Shown one piece after another: positions 54,412 through 62,706 of a stretch of DNA of 64,000 bases (positions within the stretch are counted from its first letter, which is position 1; each line of letters starts with the position of its first letter). The translations under genes and the position numbers were made by a program. This DNA is from Scandinavium sp051650185 (GTDB taxonomy: Bacteria; Pseudomonadota; Gammaproteobacteria; Enterobacterales; Enterobacteriaceae), in contig NZ_JBOFIN010000146.1 of assembly GCF_051650185.1 (NCBI RefSeq), positions 62,001 to 126,000 of the forward strand. Reading direction: 5' to 3'. Under the pieces are notes generated by a model. It saw nothing but the letters and a program-made list of their open reading frames with translations. It was not told where the DNA came from and made no database searches.

Positions 54412-54974
54412 GAAGCAATCCTTTCCAGCAATGATTTTAAGGGCTGATCTTTCTCTTCTTTTTCAGCTTTACCCGGAATGTCGGCGGTTTTAGGCGCGAA
54501 GAGCCGAGAGTAGTTCACCGCGTCACTCGTCGCGGCGGGTGCGGAGGGTCTTGAGACAGGCGCGGCCTGAGGAACCGGTGGCGCAATGGCTGGTGCCGGT
54601 TGTGGTTGAATCACGGCCTGTGGTGCGCTTTCCGCAACGGCTTCAGGTTCAGCCTGCGGCGTCATTTGCGCCGTGACGCTTTGCATAATCGAAGCTGAAC
54701 GTGTCTCATGCGGCACATCAACGTGTGCAACGGCGCGCGCAGGCGGAACATCATGCGGAACAAAAACATCGGGAGAAACGGGCTGCGGGACAATTTGCGA
54801 GACAGACCCGCCCATCGCCAACGTGGTTTCTTTTTCTGTGGACGGTGAGAGCTGATCAAGGATCGCCCAGTCACCGCGCTCGCTGGCAGCGGTTTGCGCA
54901 GAAAGATCTTTGAAGTCGAGACTTTGCGTACGCGTTTTGTCCTTAAACCGCTGCAAATCATCATAATGGTTCAT
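54402..54974 (-). CDS. bcsO: BcsO, proline-rich cellulose accessory protein
   Basis: 190 residues from the ATG at 54974; a GTG six codons upstream is an alternative. A short conserved N-terminus (YDDLQRFKDKTRTQ...DFKDLSAQ) is followed by an acidic segment, a long Pro/Ala/Val-rich region (about 70-155), and a charged C-terminus (KEEKDQPLKSLLERIASCR). No enzymatic domain is visible and it is probably cytosolic and disordered. Naming follows its position as the first gene of a bcsD-type operon and its composition; its molecular role is unknown. Confidence 0.8.
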   Translation of the reverse strand: MNHYDDLQRFKDKTRTQSLDFKDLSAQTAASERGDWAILDQLSPSTEKETTLAMGGSVSQIVPQPVSPDVFVPHDVPPARAVAHVDVPHETRSASIMQSVTAQMTPQAEPEAVAESAPQAVIQPQPAPAIAPPVPQAAPVSRPSAPAATSDAVNYSRLFAPKTADIPGKAEKEEKDQPLKSLLERIASCR

Positions 54975-55411
54975 AGTAACCCCATGATTCACAAATATAT
55001 TACGACAGTAACTTGCTGTTTTATACGGAGTCCATCCAATTACAGCATAGTGTATTTTGTTAAAATGCGAACGCTTACCCAGTGAGCAAATTAATTGCCA
55101 TAAGCAACTATTAAGTACGGGTTTAATGTTAATTAAGAGCAGGCTTTATTGAGCGCAATATTCACCTGGAATTTGATGTACCGCCATCTTTTTTTAGGTC
55201 CAGCTTCGGCTTAGTGTTTTGTACTTTTTATTTCGCTGGTAAGCAATAGAACATTCTGCGTAACTAATAATTTGCAATACAGTACGACGCCTTAGGATAA
55301 ATCGTAGGCCTAATCCTTTTGAGGGATTTTCAGCGGCAGCAATTTTTACACATTAATTGAAATTTATTGTTACATTTAATCAATTAACCGCAGGTAATAT
55401 TGCAGAGCTAT
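54975..55411. promoter_or_regulatory. Long A+T-rich leader/promoter region of the bcsO operon
   Basis: 437 bp with no convincing gene, clearly richer in A+T than the flanks. It must contain the promoter for the seven-gene bcs operon on the minus strand. By eye I found TATAAA- and TACACT-like hexamers on that strand (around 55018-55060) but no convincing -35 partner. The A+T content would suit H-NS binding; that is inference. Confidence 0.5.
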
Positions 55412-55438
55412 AAAAAAACCGGAGAGAGTCTCCGGTTT
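55412..55438 (-). terminator. Rho-independent terminator of the dpp operon
   Basis: Stem AAACCGGAG/CTCCGGTTT (9 bp, 5-nt loop) followed on the minus strand by a U-tract, 23 bp after the dppF stop. Confidence 0.9.
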
Positions 55439-55460
55439 GTCCTTAAGGATATATCAGGGG

Positions 55461-56474
55461 CTAAGCCAGCGGCTTCTCACCATTTTCATCCTGATCCACC
55501 GCAAAACACGCCACCAGCTGCCCACCGTACTCTTTCAGCTGTGGCTGCAACTGCGTGCAAGGCCCGAAACGACGACGGCAACGTGCGTTAAACGCACATC
55601 CCGGAGGCGGATTCAGCGGGCTTGGCAGCTCGCCGGTGAGCTTGATACGCTCACGGCGCTCATCCGGATTCAGACGTGGCGTAGCAGAGAGCAGCGCCTG
55701 GGTATACGGGTGACGAGGATTGTTGAAGATCTGATCCTTGGTACCTTTCTCCACACAGCGGCCGAGGTACATCACCATCACTTCATCAGCAATGTGCTCT
55801 ACCACCGACAGGTCGTGGGAGATGAACACGTACGACAGCCCCATATCCTGCTGCAAATCCATCATCAGGTTCAGCACCTGCGCGCGCACGGAAACGTCCA
55901 GCGCGGAGACAGGTTCATCGGCAATCACCACGTCCGGGTCAAGCATCAGACCACGAGCGATAGCGATACGCTGGCGCTGACCACCAGAGAACATGTGCGG
56001 ATAGCGGTCGTAATGCTCTGCTTTCAGGCCGACTTTCGCCATCATCGCCAGCACTTTTTCCTTGCGCTCTGCCTTGCTCAGTGTGGTGTTGATTTGCAGC
56101 GGCTCTTCAAGAATCTGGCTGACTTTCTTACGCGGGTTCAGGGAGCCGTACGGGTTCTGGAACACGATCTGGATCTTCTGGCGGCGCAGTTTTTCCGCGC
56201 TGACATCAGGCTTGAGCAAATCTTGCCCCTGATAATAGAGCTCACCACCGGTCGGCACTTCAATCATGGTCAGCAGGCGGCCGAGTGTGGATTTCCCACA
56301 GCCGGATTCACCGACGACGGCCAGCGTTTTGCCACGTTCCAGCGTGAAGGAAACGCCGTCCAGTGCTTTCACCAGGCGTTCCGGGGCGAAAATCCCCTTC
56401 TTCACCGGATAGTGTTTTTTCAGGTCGATTGCCTGCAACAGCGGCTGCTGCGAGGTGGCCTCGTGCGTACTCAT
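55461..56474 (-). CDS. dppF: Dipeptide ABC transporter ATP-binding protein DppF
   Basis: 337 residues (E. coli 334). Walker A GESGCGKST (about 55-63), ABC signature FSGGQRQR (about 162-169), Walker B VVIADEPVSALD (about 181-192), and the C-terminal oligopeptide-transporter extension with four Cys (PPPGCAFNARCRRRFGPC; about 290-307) expected to hold an iron-sulfur cluster or zinc in this family. It energises peptide import with DppD. It overlaps dppD by 4 bp and is the last gene of dppABCDF. Confidence 0.97.
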   Translation of the reverse strand: MSTHEATSQQPLLQAIDLKKHYPVKKGIFAPERLVKALDGVSFTLERGKTLAVVGESGCGKSTLGRLLTMIEVPTGGELYYQGQDLLKPDVSAEKLRRQKIQIVFQNPYGSLNPRKKVSQILEEPLQINTTLSKAERKEKVLAMMAKVGLKAEHYDRYPHMFSGGQRQRIAIARGLMLDPDVVIADEPVSALDVSVRAQVLNLMMDLQQDMGLSYVFISHDLSVVEHIADEVMVMYLGRCVEKGTKDQIFNNPRHPYTQALLSATPRLNPDERRERIKLTGELPSPLNPPPGCAFNARCRRRFGPCTQLQPQLKEYGGQLVACFAVDQDENGEKPLA

Positions 56475-57454
56475 AGTGTCGGCCTCCCGGCATCATCGAG
56501 GGGGAAGTGGCATTTAGACTGACGTCCGTTATCCACCAGGTTCAGTTCAGGTTCAACGCTGCGGCATTTGTCCGTCGCATACGGGCAGCGTGGGTTGAGG
56601 AGACAACCGTTCGGACGGTCATATTTCCCCGGCACCACGCCCGGCAGCGAGGCCAGACGCGCTTTATCTTGCGCAAACTCCGGCAGCGCACGAAGCAATG
56701 CCTGAGTATAAGGATGACGCGGAGCACGGAAAATATCCTGCGCCGCGCCCGTTTCAACCACCTGACCTGCATACATCACGATGATTTTATGGGCCGCTTC
56801 GGCGACCAGCGCCAGATCGTGAGTGATCAGCACCAGCGCCATGTTCTCTTTCTGCTGAAGCTCCAGCAGCAGCTCGATGATCTGCGCCTGAATGGTCACA
56901 TCCAGTGCCGTCGTCGGCTCATCGGCAATCAGCAGCTTCGGACGGCAGGCAATCGCCATCGCAATCATCACGCGCTGGCTCATCCCACCGGAAAGCTGGT
57001 GCGGATAGACGTCGAGACGCGATGCCGGATCGGGAATGCCCACCAGGTTCAGCAAATCAATCGCACGCTGGCGACGGGTTTTCTTGTTTCCCCCCTGATG
57101 CACCTTGATGGCTTCCATAATCTGGTAGCCCACGGTGTAGCAAGGGTTCAGGCTGGTCATCGGGTCCTGGAAAATCATCGCCACTTCCGCACCCACCAGC
57201 TGGCGGCGCTCTTTTTCGGAAATGCGTTGTAAATCGCGACCGTTAAATTCCAGTTTTTCAGCCATCACGCGGCCGGGGTAATCAATCAGCCCCATGATAG
57301 CCAGCGAGCTCACGGACTTACCGGAGCCGGATTCGCCCACGATGCCGACCACTTCGCCTTGCTTAACGCTGTAACTGATGCGGTCTACGGCACGGAACGG
57401 GGTGCCTTCGTCACCGAAGTGCACCGATAATTTATCTACATTTAATAACGCCAT
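56471..57454 (-). CDS. dppD: Dipeptide ABC transporter ATP-binding protein DppD
   Basis: 327 residues, the E. coli length. Walker A GESGSGKSV (about 41-49), signature LSGGMSQR (about 156-163), Walker B LLIADEPTTALD. The C-terminal extension carries the Cys-rich NGCLLNPRCPYATDKC segment of the peptide-transporter subfamily. Forms the cytosolic heterodimer with DppF. 10 bp after dppC. Confidence 0.97.
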   Translation of the reverse strand: MALLNVDKLSVHFGDEGTPFRAVDRISYSVKQGEVVGIVGESGSGKSVSSLAIMGLIDYPGRVMAEKLEFNGRDLQRISEKERRQLVGAEVAMIFQDPMTSLNPCYTVGYQIMEAIKVHQGGNKKTRRQRAIDLLNLVGIPDPASRLDVYPHQLSGGMSQRVMIAMAIACRPKLLIADEPTTALDVTIQAQIIELLLELQQKENMALVLITHDLALVAEAAHKIIVMYAGQVVETGAAQDIFRAPRHPYTQALLRALPEFAQDKARLASLPGVVPGKYDRPNGCLLNPRCPYATDKCRSVEPELNLVDNGRQSKCHFPLDDAGRPTL

Positions 57455-57464
57455 CTCGTGCCTC

Positions 57465-58364
57465 TTACTGCTTCAGTTTCGGATCCAGCGCGTCGCGCAG
57501 ACCGTCGCCCATCAGGTTAAATGCCAGCACCGTCAGCAGGATAGCGAGACCCGGGAAGGTCACGACCCACCAGGCGCTCTGCGCGAACTGCAACACGTCG
57601 GAGAGCATGGTGCCCCACTCCGGTGTTGGCGGCTGCGCACCCATGCCAAGGAAGCCAAGAGCGGCCATATCGAGAATGGCGTTCGAGAAACCGAGCGACG
57701 CCTGAACAATCAGCGGCGCAAGGCAGTTCGGGAAGATATTGATGAACATCTGGCGCACCGCACCGGCACCCGCCACGCGGGAAGCCGTCACGTAATCGCG
57801 GTTCACTTCCACCAGCACCGCCGCACGCGTCAGACGCACGTAGTGAGGTAGGGCGACGAAGGTCAGCGCCAGCGCGGCGTTCCCTATCGACGGGCCAAAA
57901 ATAGCCACCAGCACCAGAGCCAGCAGCAGACTTGGCAACGCCAGCATGATATCGACGATACGCATGATGATGTTATCAACGATGCCGCCGAAGTAACCCG
58001 CGACCAGGCCGAGGACAATCCCCAGCACCAGCGACAGCACAACAACCAGGCAGCCAACCAGCAGTGACAGACGCGCGCCGTACATCAGACGCGAAAGCAC
58101 ATCGCGACCCACGTCGTCGGTACCGAGCAGATGCGACAGCGTGCCGCCTTCCTGCCAGAACGGCGGGACTAAAAGTGAATCACGGAACTGATCCGCCGGG
58201 TTATAAGGCGCAATCCAGTTGGCGAAGATGGCGATGAACATCACCACCACCACATACACCAGCCCAACTACCGCGCCTTTGTTACGTTTGAAATAGTGCC
58301 AGAACTCCTGCAGCGGGGTCATGGGCACCGGAGCAGTAACTTTAGTTTCAGTGACTTGTGACAT
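57465..58364 (-). CDS. dppC: Dipeptide ABC transporter permease DppC
   Basis: 299 residues (E. coli 300). Cytosolic N-terminus of about 30 residues, six transmembrane helices, and the permease EAA loop (about 208-225, YVTASRVAGAGAVRQMFINIF region) that contacts the ATPases. Works with DppB as the inner-membrane pore. 9 bp after dppB. Confidence 0.97.
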   Translation of the reverse strand: MSQVTETKVTAPVPMTPLQEFWHYFKRNKGAVVGLVYVVVVMFIAIFANWIAPYNPADQFRDSLLVPPFWQEGGTLSHLLGTDDVGRDVLSRLMYGARLSLLVGCLVVVLSLVLGIVLGLVAGYFGGIVDNIIMRIVDIMLALPSLLLALVLVAIFGPSIGNAALALTFVALPHYVRLTRAAVLVEVNRDYVTASRVAGAGAVRQMFINIFPNCLAPLIVQASLGFSNAILDMAALGFLGMGAQPPTPEWGTMLSDVLQFAQSAWWVVTFPGLAILLTVLAFNLMGDGLRDALDPKLKQ

Positions 58365-58373
58365 GATGGCCCC

Positions 58374-59393
58374 TTACTTCTTATGTCGAATACGCGGGTT
58401 CACCACGCCGTACAGCAGGTCGACCAGCAGGTTGACGAGGATAATCATCGTCGCCACCAGCAGCACCCCGCCCTGCACCACCGGATAGTCACGGCGTTGC
58501 AACGCATCAATCAGCCAGCGTCCAAGACCCGGCCAGGAGAAGATGGTTTCAGTCAGGATCGCGCCCGCCAGCAGCGTGCCGACCTGCAAACCGATAACCG
58601 TCACCACCGGCAGCATCGCGTTACGCAGCGCATGGACGATGATCACGCGCATACGCGTCAGCCCTTTGGCGCGCGCCGTACGAATGTAGTCTTCGCCCAG
58701 CACTTCGAGCATCGCCGAACGGGTCATACGTACAATCACCGCCAGCGGGATGGTGCCGAGCACGACCGCAGGCAGCACCATGTGCGCCAGCGCGTCAATA
58801 AAGTCGCCCGGTTCGCCCCAGATGGCGGTATCAATCAGCATGAAGCCGGTTAACGGCAGCGTGTCATCGAGGAACACTGAATCGCTGATTCGCCCGGACA
58901 CCGGCGCGAGGTTCAGCTGCACAGAGACCAGCATAATCAGCATCATGCCCCACCAGAAGATAGGCATGGAGTAACCGGTCAGTGCCAAGCCGACAGCGGT
59001 ATGGTCGAAGATGGAACCGCGTTTAACGGCCGCCAGCACGCCAACGGGAATGCCGACAGCGACGGCAAAAATCATGGCGCAGACGCCGAGTTCCAGCGTC
59101 GCTTTAAAGCGAGGCACGAACTCGTCCCACACCGGCAGGCGGCTCTTCAGCGAAATCCCTAAATCGCCATGAAGCACACCCCAGACATAGTTGAGATATT
59201 GCTGCCACATCGGCTTATCCAGGCCTAAAGCGGCCAGAAGCTCGGCGTGACGCTCAGGGGAGATACCACGCTCACCTGCCATGATCAGCACCGGGTCGCC
59301 GGGGATCATATGGACGAAGGCAAAAGTGAGGAGGGTGATACCGATAAAGGTCGGGATGACTAATCCCAGACGTCGGAGGATGAACTGCAACAT
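58374..59393 (-). CDS. dppB: Dipeptide ABC transporter permease DppB
   Basis: 339 residues, the E. coli length. Six transmembrane helices with the family N-terminus MLQFILRRLGLVIPTFIGIT and EAA loop YIRTARAKGLTRMRVIIVHALR split over residues about 235-256. It is separated from dppA by about 160 bp holding a REP element, which in E. coli allows dppA mRNA to be far more abundant than the downstream genes. Confidence 0.97.
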   Translation of the reverse strand: MLQFILRRLGLVIPTFIGITLLTFAFVHMIPGDPVLIMAGERGISPERHAELLAALGLDKPMWQQYLNYVWGVLHGDLGISLKSRLPVWDEFVPRFKATLELGVCAMIFAVAVGIPVGVLAAVKRGSIFDHTAVGLALTGYSMPIFWWGMMLIMLVSVQLNLAPVSGRISDSVFLDDTLPLTGFMLIDTAIWGEPGDFIDALAHMVLPAVVLGTIPLAVIVRMTRSAMLEVLGEDYIRTARAKGLTRMRVIIVHALRNAMLPVVTVIGLQVGTLLAGAILTETIFSWPGLGRWLIDALQRRDYPVVQGGVLLVATMIILVNLLVDLLYGVVNPRIRHKK

Positions 59394-59451
59394 AACACGT
59401 ACTCTCTCTAAAGACGCTCAGCCTGGAACTGCTCGTCTGTATTGCTCACAA

Positions 59452-59520
59452 CTGCCGGGTGGCGCTGCCGCTTACCTGGCCTACTTGTGTAGGCCCGCGC
59501 AAGCAGAGCGCCGCCGGGCA
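59452..59520. repeat. REP/BIME element between dppA and dppB
   Basis: Inverted REP-like units TGCCGGGTGGCGCTGCCGC and GCAGAGCGCCGCCGGGCA around an inner GGCCTAC...GTAGGCC repeat. Its intra-operon position suggests 3'-end protection of dppA mRNA. Confidence 0.88.
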
Positions 59521-59552
59521 TAAGGGCACCTGAGTGCCCCTTACATTTTTAA

Positions 59553-61160
59553 TTATTCGACAGAGACGTTTTCGAAGTGGTGTTTGCCCAACGGATCCAC
59601 CACATAGCCTTTGACTTCTTTACGCACTGGCTCGTAAACGGTGGAGTGAGCGATGATCAGCGCCGGAGCCTGGTCATGCATCACTACCTGAGCCTGTTTG
59701 TACAGTTCAACACGCTTGTTGTGATCGTCGGTCGCACGCGCCGGTTGAATCAGGTCTTCAAACGGCTTGTAGCACCAGCGAGAGTAGTTGGAACCGTCTT
59801 TCGCCGCCGCGCAGCTGAACAGGGTCGCGAAGAAGTTATCCGGATCCCCATTGTCGCCAGTCCAGCCCATCATTACAGACTGATGCTCGCCAGCTTTCGC
59901 ACGCTTCAGGTACTCGCCCCACTCGTAGGTCACGATGTTGGCTTTCACACCGACTTTCGCCCAGTCAGCCTGAATCATCTCAGCCATACGGCGAGCGTTC
60001 GGGTTGTAAGGACGCTGAACCGGCATCGCCCACAGGTCGATGGTAAAGCCGTCTGCGTGGCCCGCTTCTTTCAGCAGCGCTTTGGCTTTCTCTGGATCGT
60101 AGATGTAATCCTTCACATCGTCGTTATAGCCCCACATGGTTGGTGGGATCAGGTTTTTCGCGGCAACGCCTGCGCCCTGATAAACGGCTTTGATGATCGC
60201 CTCTTTGTTCACCGCATAGGTCAGCGCCTGGCGAACTTTCACTTCATCCAGCGGCTTCTTCTCGGTGTTGAAGGAGAGGTAACCCACGTTCAGACCCGCC
60301 TGAGACAGCAGGTTGATGTTCTTGTCCTGCTTCATGCGAGCGATGTCAGCCGGGTTCGGGTATGGCATAACCTGGCATTCGTTTTTCTGCAGTTTGGCGT
60401 AACGCACGGAAGCATCTGGAGTGATGGAGAAGACCAGACGGTCAATCTGTGGCTTGGTGCCCCAGTAGCCCGGGAACGCTTTGTACAGAATGCGGGAGTC
60501 TTTCTGGTACTGCAGCAGCTGGAACGGACCGGTACCGATTGGGTTCAGGTCAACTTTCTCCGGCGTACCGGCTTTCAGCATGTTGTCAGCATATTCTTTG
60601 GAGAGAATGGACGCGAAGTCCATCGCCAGATCCGCAAGGAACGGCGCTTCCGGGCGAGTCAGCACGAACTGAACGGTGTTATCGTCCACTTTCTTCACTT
60701 CACTGATCAGATCCGGCAGACCCATGCCTTCGAAGTACTCATAGCTGCCGCCAGAGACTTTGTGGTACGGGTTTTTGTCATTCTTCTGACGATCGAAGGA
60801 GAAGACGATGTCGTCAGCATTCAGATCGCGAGTCGGTTTGAAATCTTTGTTGTCCTGCCACTTCACACCTGAACGAAGGTGGAAAGTGTAGGTTTTGCCA
60901 TCGGCGCTAACGTCCCATTTCTCTGCCAGGCCAGGAATGATTTCCGTAGTCCCGGTTTTGAATTCAACCAGACGGTTATAAATTGGAACAGAGCTGGCAT
61001 CGTAAGTGGTACCAGAGGTGAAGAGCTGTGGGTTAAAGCCTTCCGGCGAGCCTTCAGAACAGTAAACCAGGGTTTTGGCCTGCACGCTTGCCGCTACAGT
61101 CAGTGCCACCAGGCTAAGACCAAGCTTCAGCATCCCTGACTTTTTCAAGGAAATACTCAT
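59553..61160 (-). CDS. dppA: Periplasmic dipeptide-binding protein DppA
   Basis: 535 residues, the E. coli length. Signal peptide 1-28 (cleavage after ASVQA), mature start KTLVYCSEGSPEGFNPQ, typical of the SBP family 5. It binds dipeptides (and in E. coli haem) and hands them to DppBC; also a peptide chemosensor with Tap in strains that have it. First and most expressed gene of dppABCDF. The leader has a C/A-rich stretch upstream of the Shine-Dalgarno GGAG that matches the expected GcvB sRNA target. Confidence 0.98.
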   Translation of the reverse strand: MSISLKKSGMLKLGLSLVALTVAASVQAKTLVYCSEGSPEGFNPQLFTSGTTYDASSVPIYNRLVEFKTGTTEIIPGLAEKWDVSADGKTYTFHLRSGVKWQDNKDFKPTRDLNADDIVFSFDRQKNDKNPYHKVSGGSYEYFEGMGLPDLISEVKKVDDNTVQFVLTRPEAPFLADLAMDFASILSKEYADNMLKAGTPEKVDLNPIGTGPFQLLQYQKDSRILYKAFPGYWGTKPQIDRLVFSITPDASVRYAKLQKNECQVMPYPNPADIARMKQDKNINLLSQAGLNVGYLSFNTEKKPLDEVKVRQALTYAVNKEAIIKAVYQGAGVAAKNLIPPTMWGYNDDVKDYIYDPEKAKALLKEAGHADGFTIDLWAMPVQRPYNPNARRMAEMIQADWAKVGVKANIVTYEWGEYLKRAKAGEHQSVMMGWTGDNGDPDNFFATLFSCAAAKDGSNYSRWCYKPFEDLIQPARATDDHNKRVELYKQAQVVMHDQAPALIIAHSTVYEPVRKEVKGYVVDPLGKHHFENVSVE

Positions 61161-61177
61161 TATTCTGCTCCAAATGT

Positions 61178-61198
61178 GATGTTTGTTTGTTGTGTTTT
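61178..61198 (-). promoter_or_regulatory. C/A-rich GcvB sRNA target in dppA leader
   Basis: On the minus strand AAAACACAACAAACAAACAT lies just upstream of the dppA Shine-Dalgarno. GcvB represses dppA in E. coli and Salmonella through its G/U-rich R1 region pairing with C/A-rich leaders of this kind. The pairing was not computed. Confidence 0.65.
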
Positions 61199-61801
61199 CC
61201 GCCAGGCCTTTATTTGTTTTTTACCCGGTCTGGTCGGTAGTGCCCGAAGGCGTTAAAAGGGTTGGAGATTCCTTTCAGAAGAGCGACTGAGTTGCAGCGC
61301 AGATTCTCCCTGAAATGCCCCTCATGCCCTACAATCTGTCAACAAGATGTGCAAACGTCAATACAGGTAACCAGGATTTACGTCAGGGGTGAGAATTAAC
61401 AAACAAAGATTTAAAAAAGTTCATCGCCCTGTTTTCAGCAGGGAAATTTATGCTACGCGCATAACAGCAGCACAATCATCTTCACACTTTGCAATAACCA
61501 GTGATTAACAATTGTGCAAAATGACAAAAAATTCTTGCGAGATGGCGATAATCTGAGCGATTAATAGCGTGAACGTTAAAACGCACAGCGGAATATCCTG
61601 AAGATATGGGCAAACTTCGCCAAAAAAGTGTTCTCAAAATATAGAAAAAAACAATGAAGAAGCTCCCAAATATCAACAAAACACGTTTCTGACGGGCTGA
61701 AGGCAATAAAATTAATTTTCGCTCGCTGCATCCATCTTCCCGCCGCCTTCGTCTCTTGATGCGAAGGGCCAATGTTGGCCCCTCAGCATAAGGAGATCCC
61801 C
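61199..61801. promoter_or_regulatory. Divergent region between dppA and the YxFxxD-protein gene
   Basis: About 600 bp without a supported gene. A TTGACG hexamer on the minus strand (complement of 61350-61355) could be the -35 of dppA, but its -10 is poor. The right half (61440-61720) is A+T-rich and would hold the promoter of the sigma/anti-sigma cluster. No ECF-type GGAAC...TC promoter was recognised. Confidence 0.4.
61746..61781. promoter_or_regulatory. Two adjacent inverted repeats before the YxFxxD-protein gene
   Basis: CCTTCG-N10-CGAAGG (61746-61767) touches GGGCCAA-TG-TTGGCCC (61766-61781), the second only 8 bases from the Shine-Dalgarno AAGGAGA. They could be an operator or a leader hairpin controlling translation. 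Confidence 0.5.
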
Positions 61802-62176
61802 ATGAAGAAAATCACGCTCGCCGCCCTGCTCACCTTCAGCGCGTTCAGCATTCACGCCGCCGAAGTCACTACGCGCAGCACCCCGCTCGGCGAGATCTAC
61901 ACCAACAGCGAGGGCATGACCCTCTATACCTTTGATAAAGACCGGGAGAACCTCTCCGTCTGCTATGACGACTGCGCCAAACGCTGGCCGCCAATCGTCA
62001 TCAATGCCAATACCAAACTGATGCCGCCGTTTGGTTCTGCTCCGCGCCGAGATGGTAAGCTCCAGTTGACCTGGAATAAGATGCCGCTCTATCTCTGGTA
62101 TAAGGACAAAGCGCCGGGAGAAACCACCGGAGATGGCGTTAACGGCGTGTGGCATATCGTCCCGGCGGGGAAATAA
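61802..62176 (+). CDS. Secreted protein with YxFxxD/YxWxxD repeats (COG4315 type)
   Basis: 124 residues with a signal peptide (1-20, FSIHAA). Two copies of the Lipoprotein_15/secreted-repeat motif: Y42-T-F44-D-K-D47 and Y97-L-W99-Y-K-D102, each followed by the family context (CAKRWPP; GVWHIV). A Cys pair C54/C58 (CYDDC) lies in the first repeat. Function of the family is unknown. The ATG at 61802 follows AAGGAGA at 8 nt. The ECF sigma gene follows after 8 bp, so this protein is probably part of, and controlled by, that regulatory unit. Confidence 0.85.
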   Translation: MKKITLAALLTFSAFSIHAAEVTTRSTPLGEIYTNSEGMTLYTFDKDRENLSVCYDDCAKRWPPIVINANTKLMPPFGSAPRRDGKLQLTWNKMPLYLWYKDKAPGETTGDGVNGVWHIVPAGK

Positions 62177-62184
62177 GGCATCAC

Positions 62185-62706
62185 GTGACTATCGACAAGG
62201 AAGAGATCCGTCTGCTCTTGTCGCGGATAGCGCTGCGGGACCGCAGCGCTTTCGCCACTCTCTATCGGCAGACCAGCGGGTATCTCTATACCCGTATCGT
62301 GCAGATCGTCGGCGATAAGGCCATCGCTGCCGATTTACTCCAGGAAGGCTATACCAAGCTGTGGCGTGGAGACCTGCCGTGGCCGGTTGATGCTCCCTGG
62401 GCCTGGCTGTGCCAGCTGATGCGCAACCTTGCGCTCGACCACCAGCGCTGCCACGCCCGCCGTCAGGAAAGCGTCCTGCCTGAACGCTGGGGAGAGACGC
62501 CGTTCGAGGAGCCGCCAGAAGCCGATCCCCGGCTGGCAAACTGCCTGCGCCGTCTCGAAGCAGGCAAACGTAACGCTATCGTGCTGGCCTGGTATTACGG
62601 CTTCCCGCATCCTGAAATCGCCCGCCACCTCAGCGCCCCGCAGGGTACGATCAAGTCATGGATCCGCCGGGGACTCCAGGAGCTGAAACAATGTCTCGGC
62701 AGATAA
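62185..62706 (+). CDS. ECF-type RNA polymerase sigma factor
   Basis: 173 residues from the GTG at 62185 (TAAGG at 6 nt; the upstream frame lies in the previous gene). Sigma region 2 spans about residues 20-85 (SAFATLYRQTSGYLYTRI, ADLLQEGYTKLW, LMRNLALDHQR). Region 4 spans about 120-170 (RRLEAGKRNAIVLAWYYGFPHPEIARHLSAPQGTIKSW split), with the helix-turn-helix HPEIARHLSAPQGTIKSWIRR. It resembles the SigK/RskA group. It overlaps the anti-sigma gene by 16 bp. K-12 lacks this sigma factor. Confidence 0.9.
   Translation: MTIDKEEIRLLLSRIALRDRSAFATLYRQTSGYLYTRIVQIVGDKAIAADLLQEGYTKLWRGDLPWPVDAPWAWLCQLMRNLALDHQRCHARRQESVLPERWGETPFEEPPEADPRLANCLRRLEAGKRNAIVLAWYYGFPHPEIARHLSAPQGTIKSWIRRGLQELKQCLGR

Noticed and set aside
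43508..54974. Second bcs operon as a recent tandem duplication of the first
   Set aside because: Different gene content (bcsO, bcsD versus bcsR, bcsE-G), different gene order for bcsZ, and large length differences of all paralogues.
59577..60872. 431-codon open frame antisense to dppA
   Set aside because: Lies wholly inside dppA on the other strand; long antisense frames are common opposite highly biased GC-rich genes. No protein family is recognisable.
61482..61772. 96-codon minus-strand open frame upstream of the YxFxxD-protein gene
   Set aside because: Very basic, no recognisable domain, poor ribosome-binding site, and it overlaps the promoter region and inverted repeats of the sigma cluster; probably chance.
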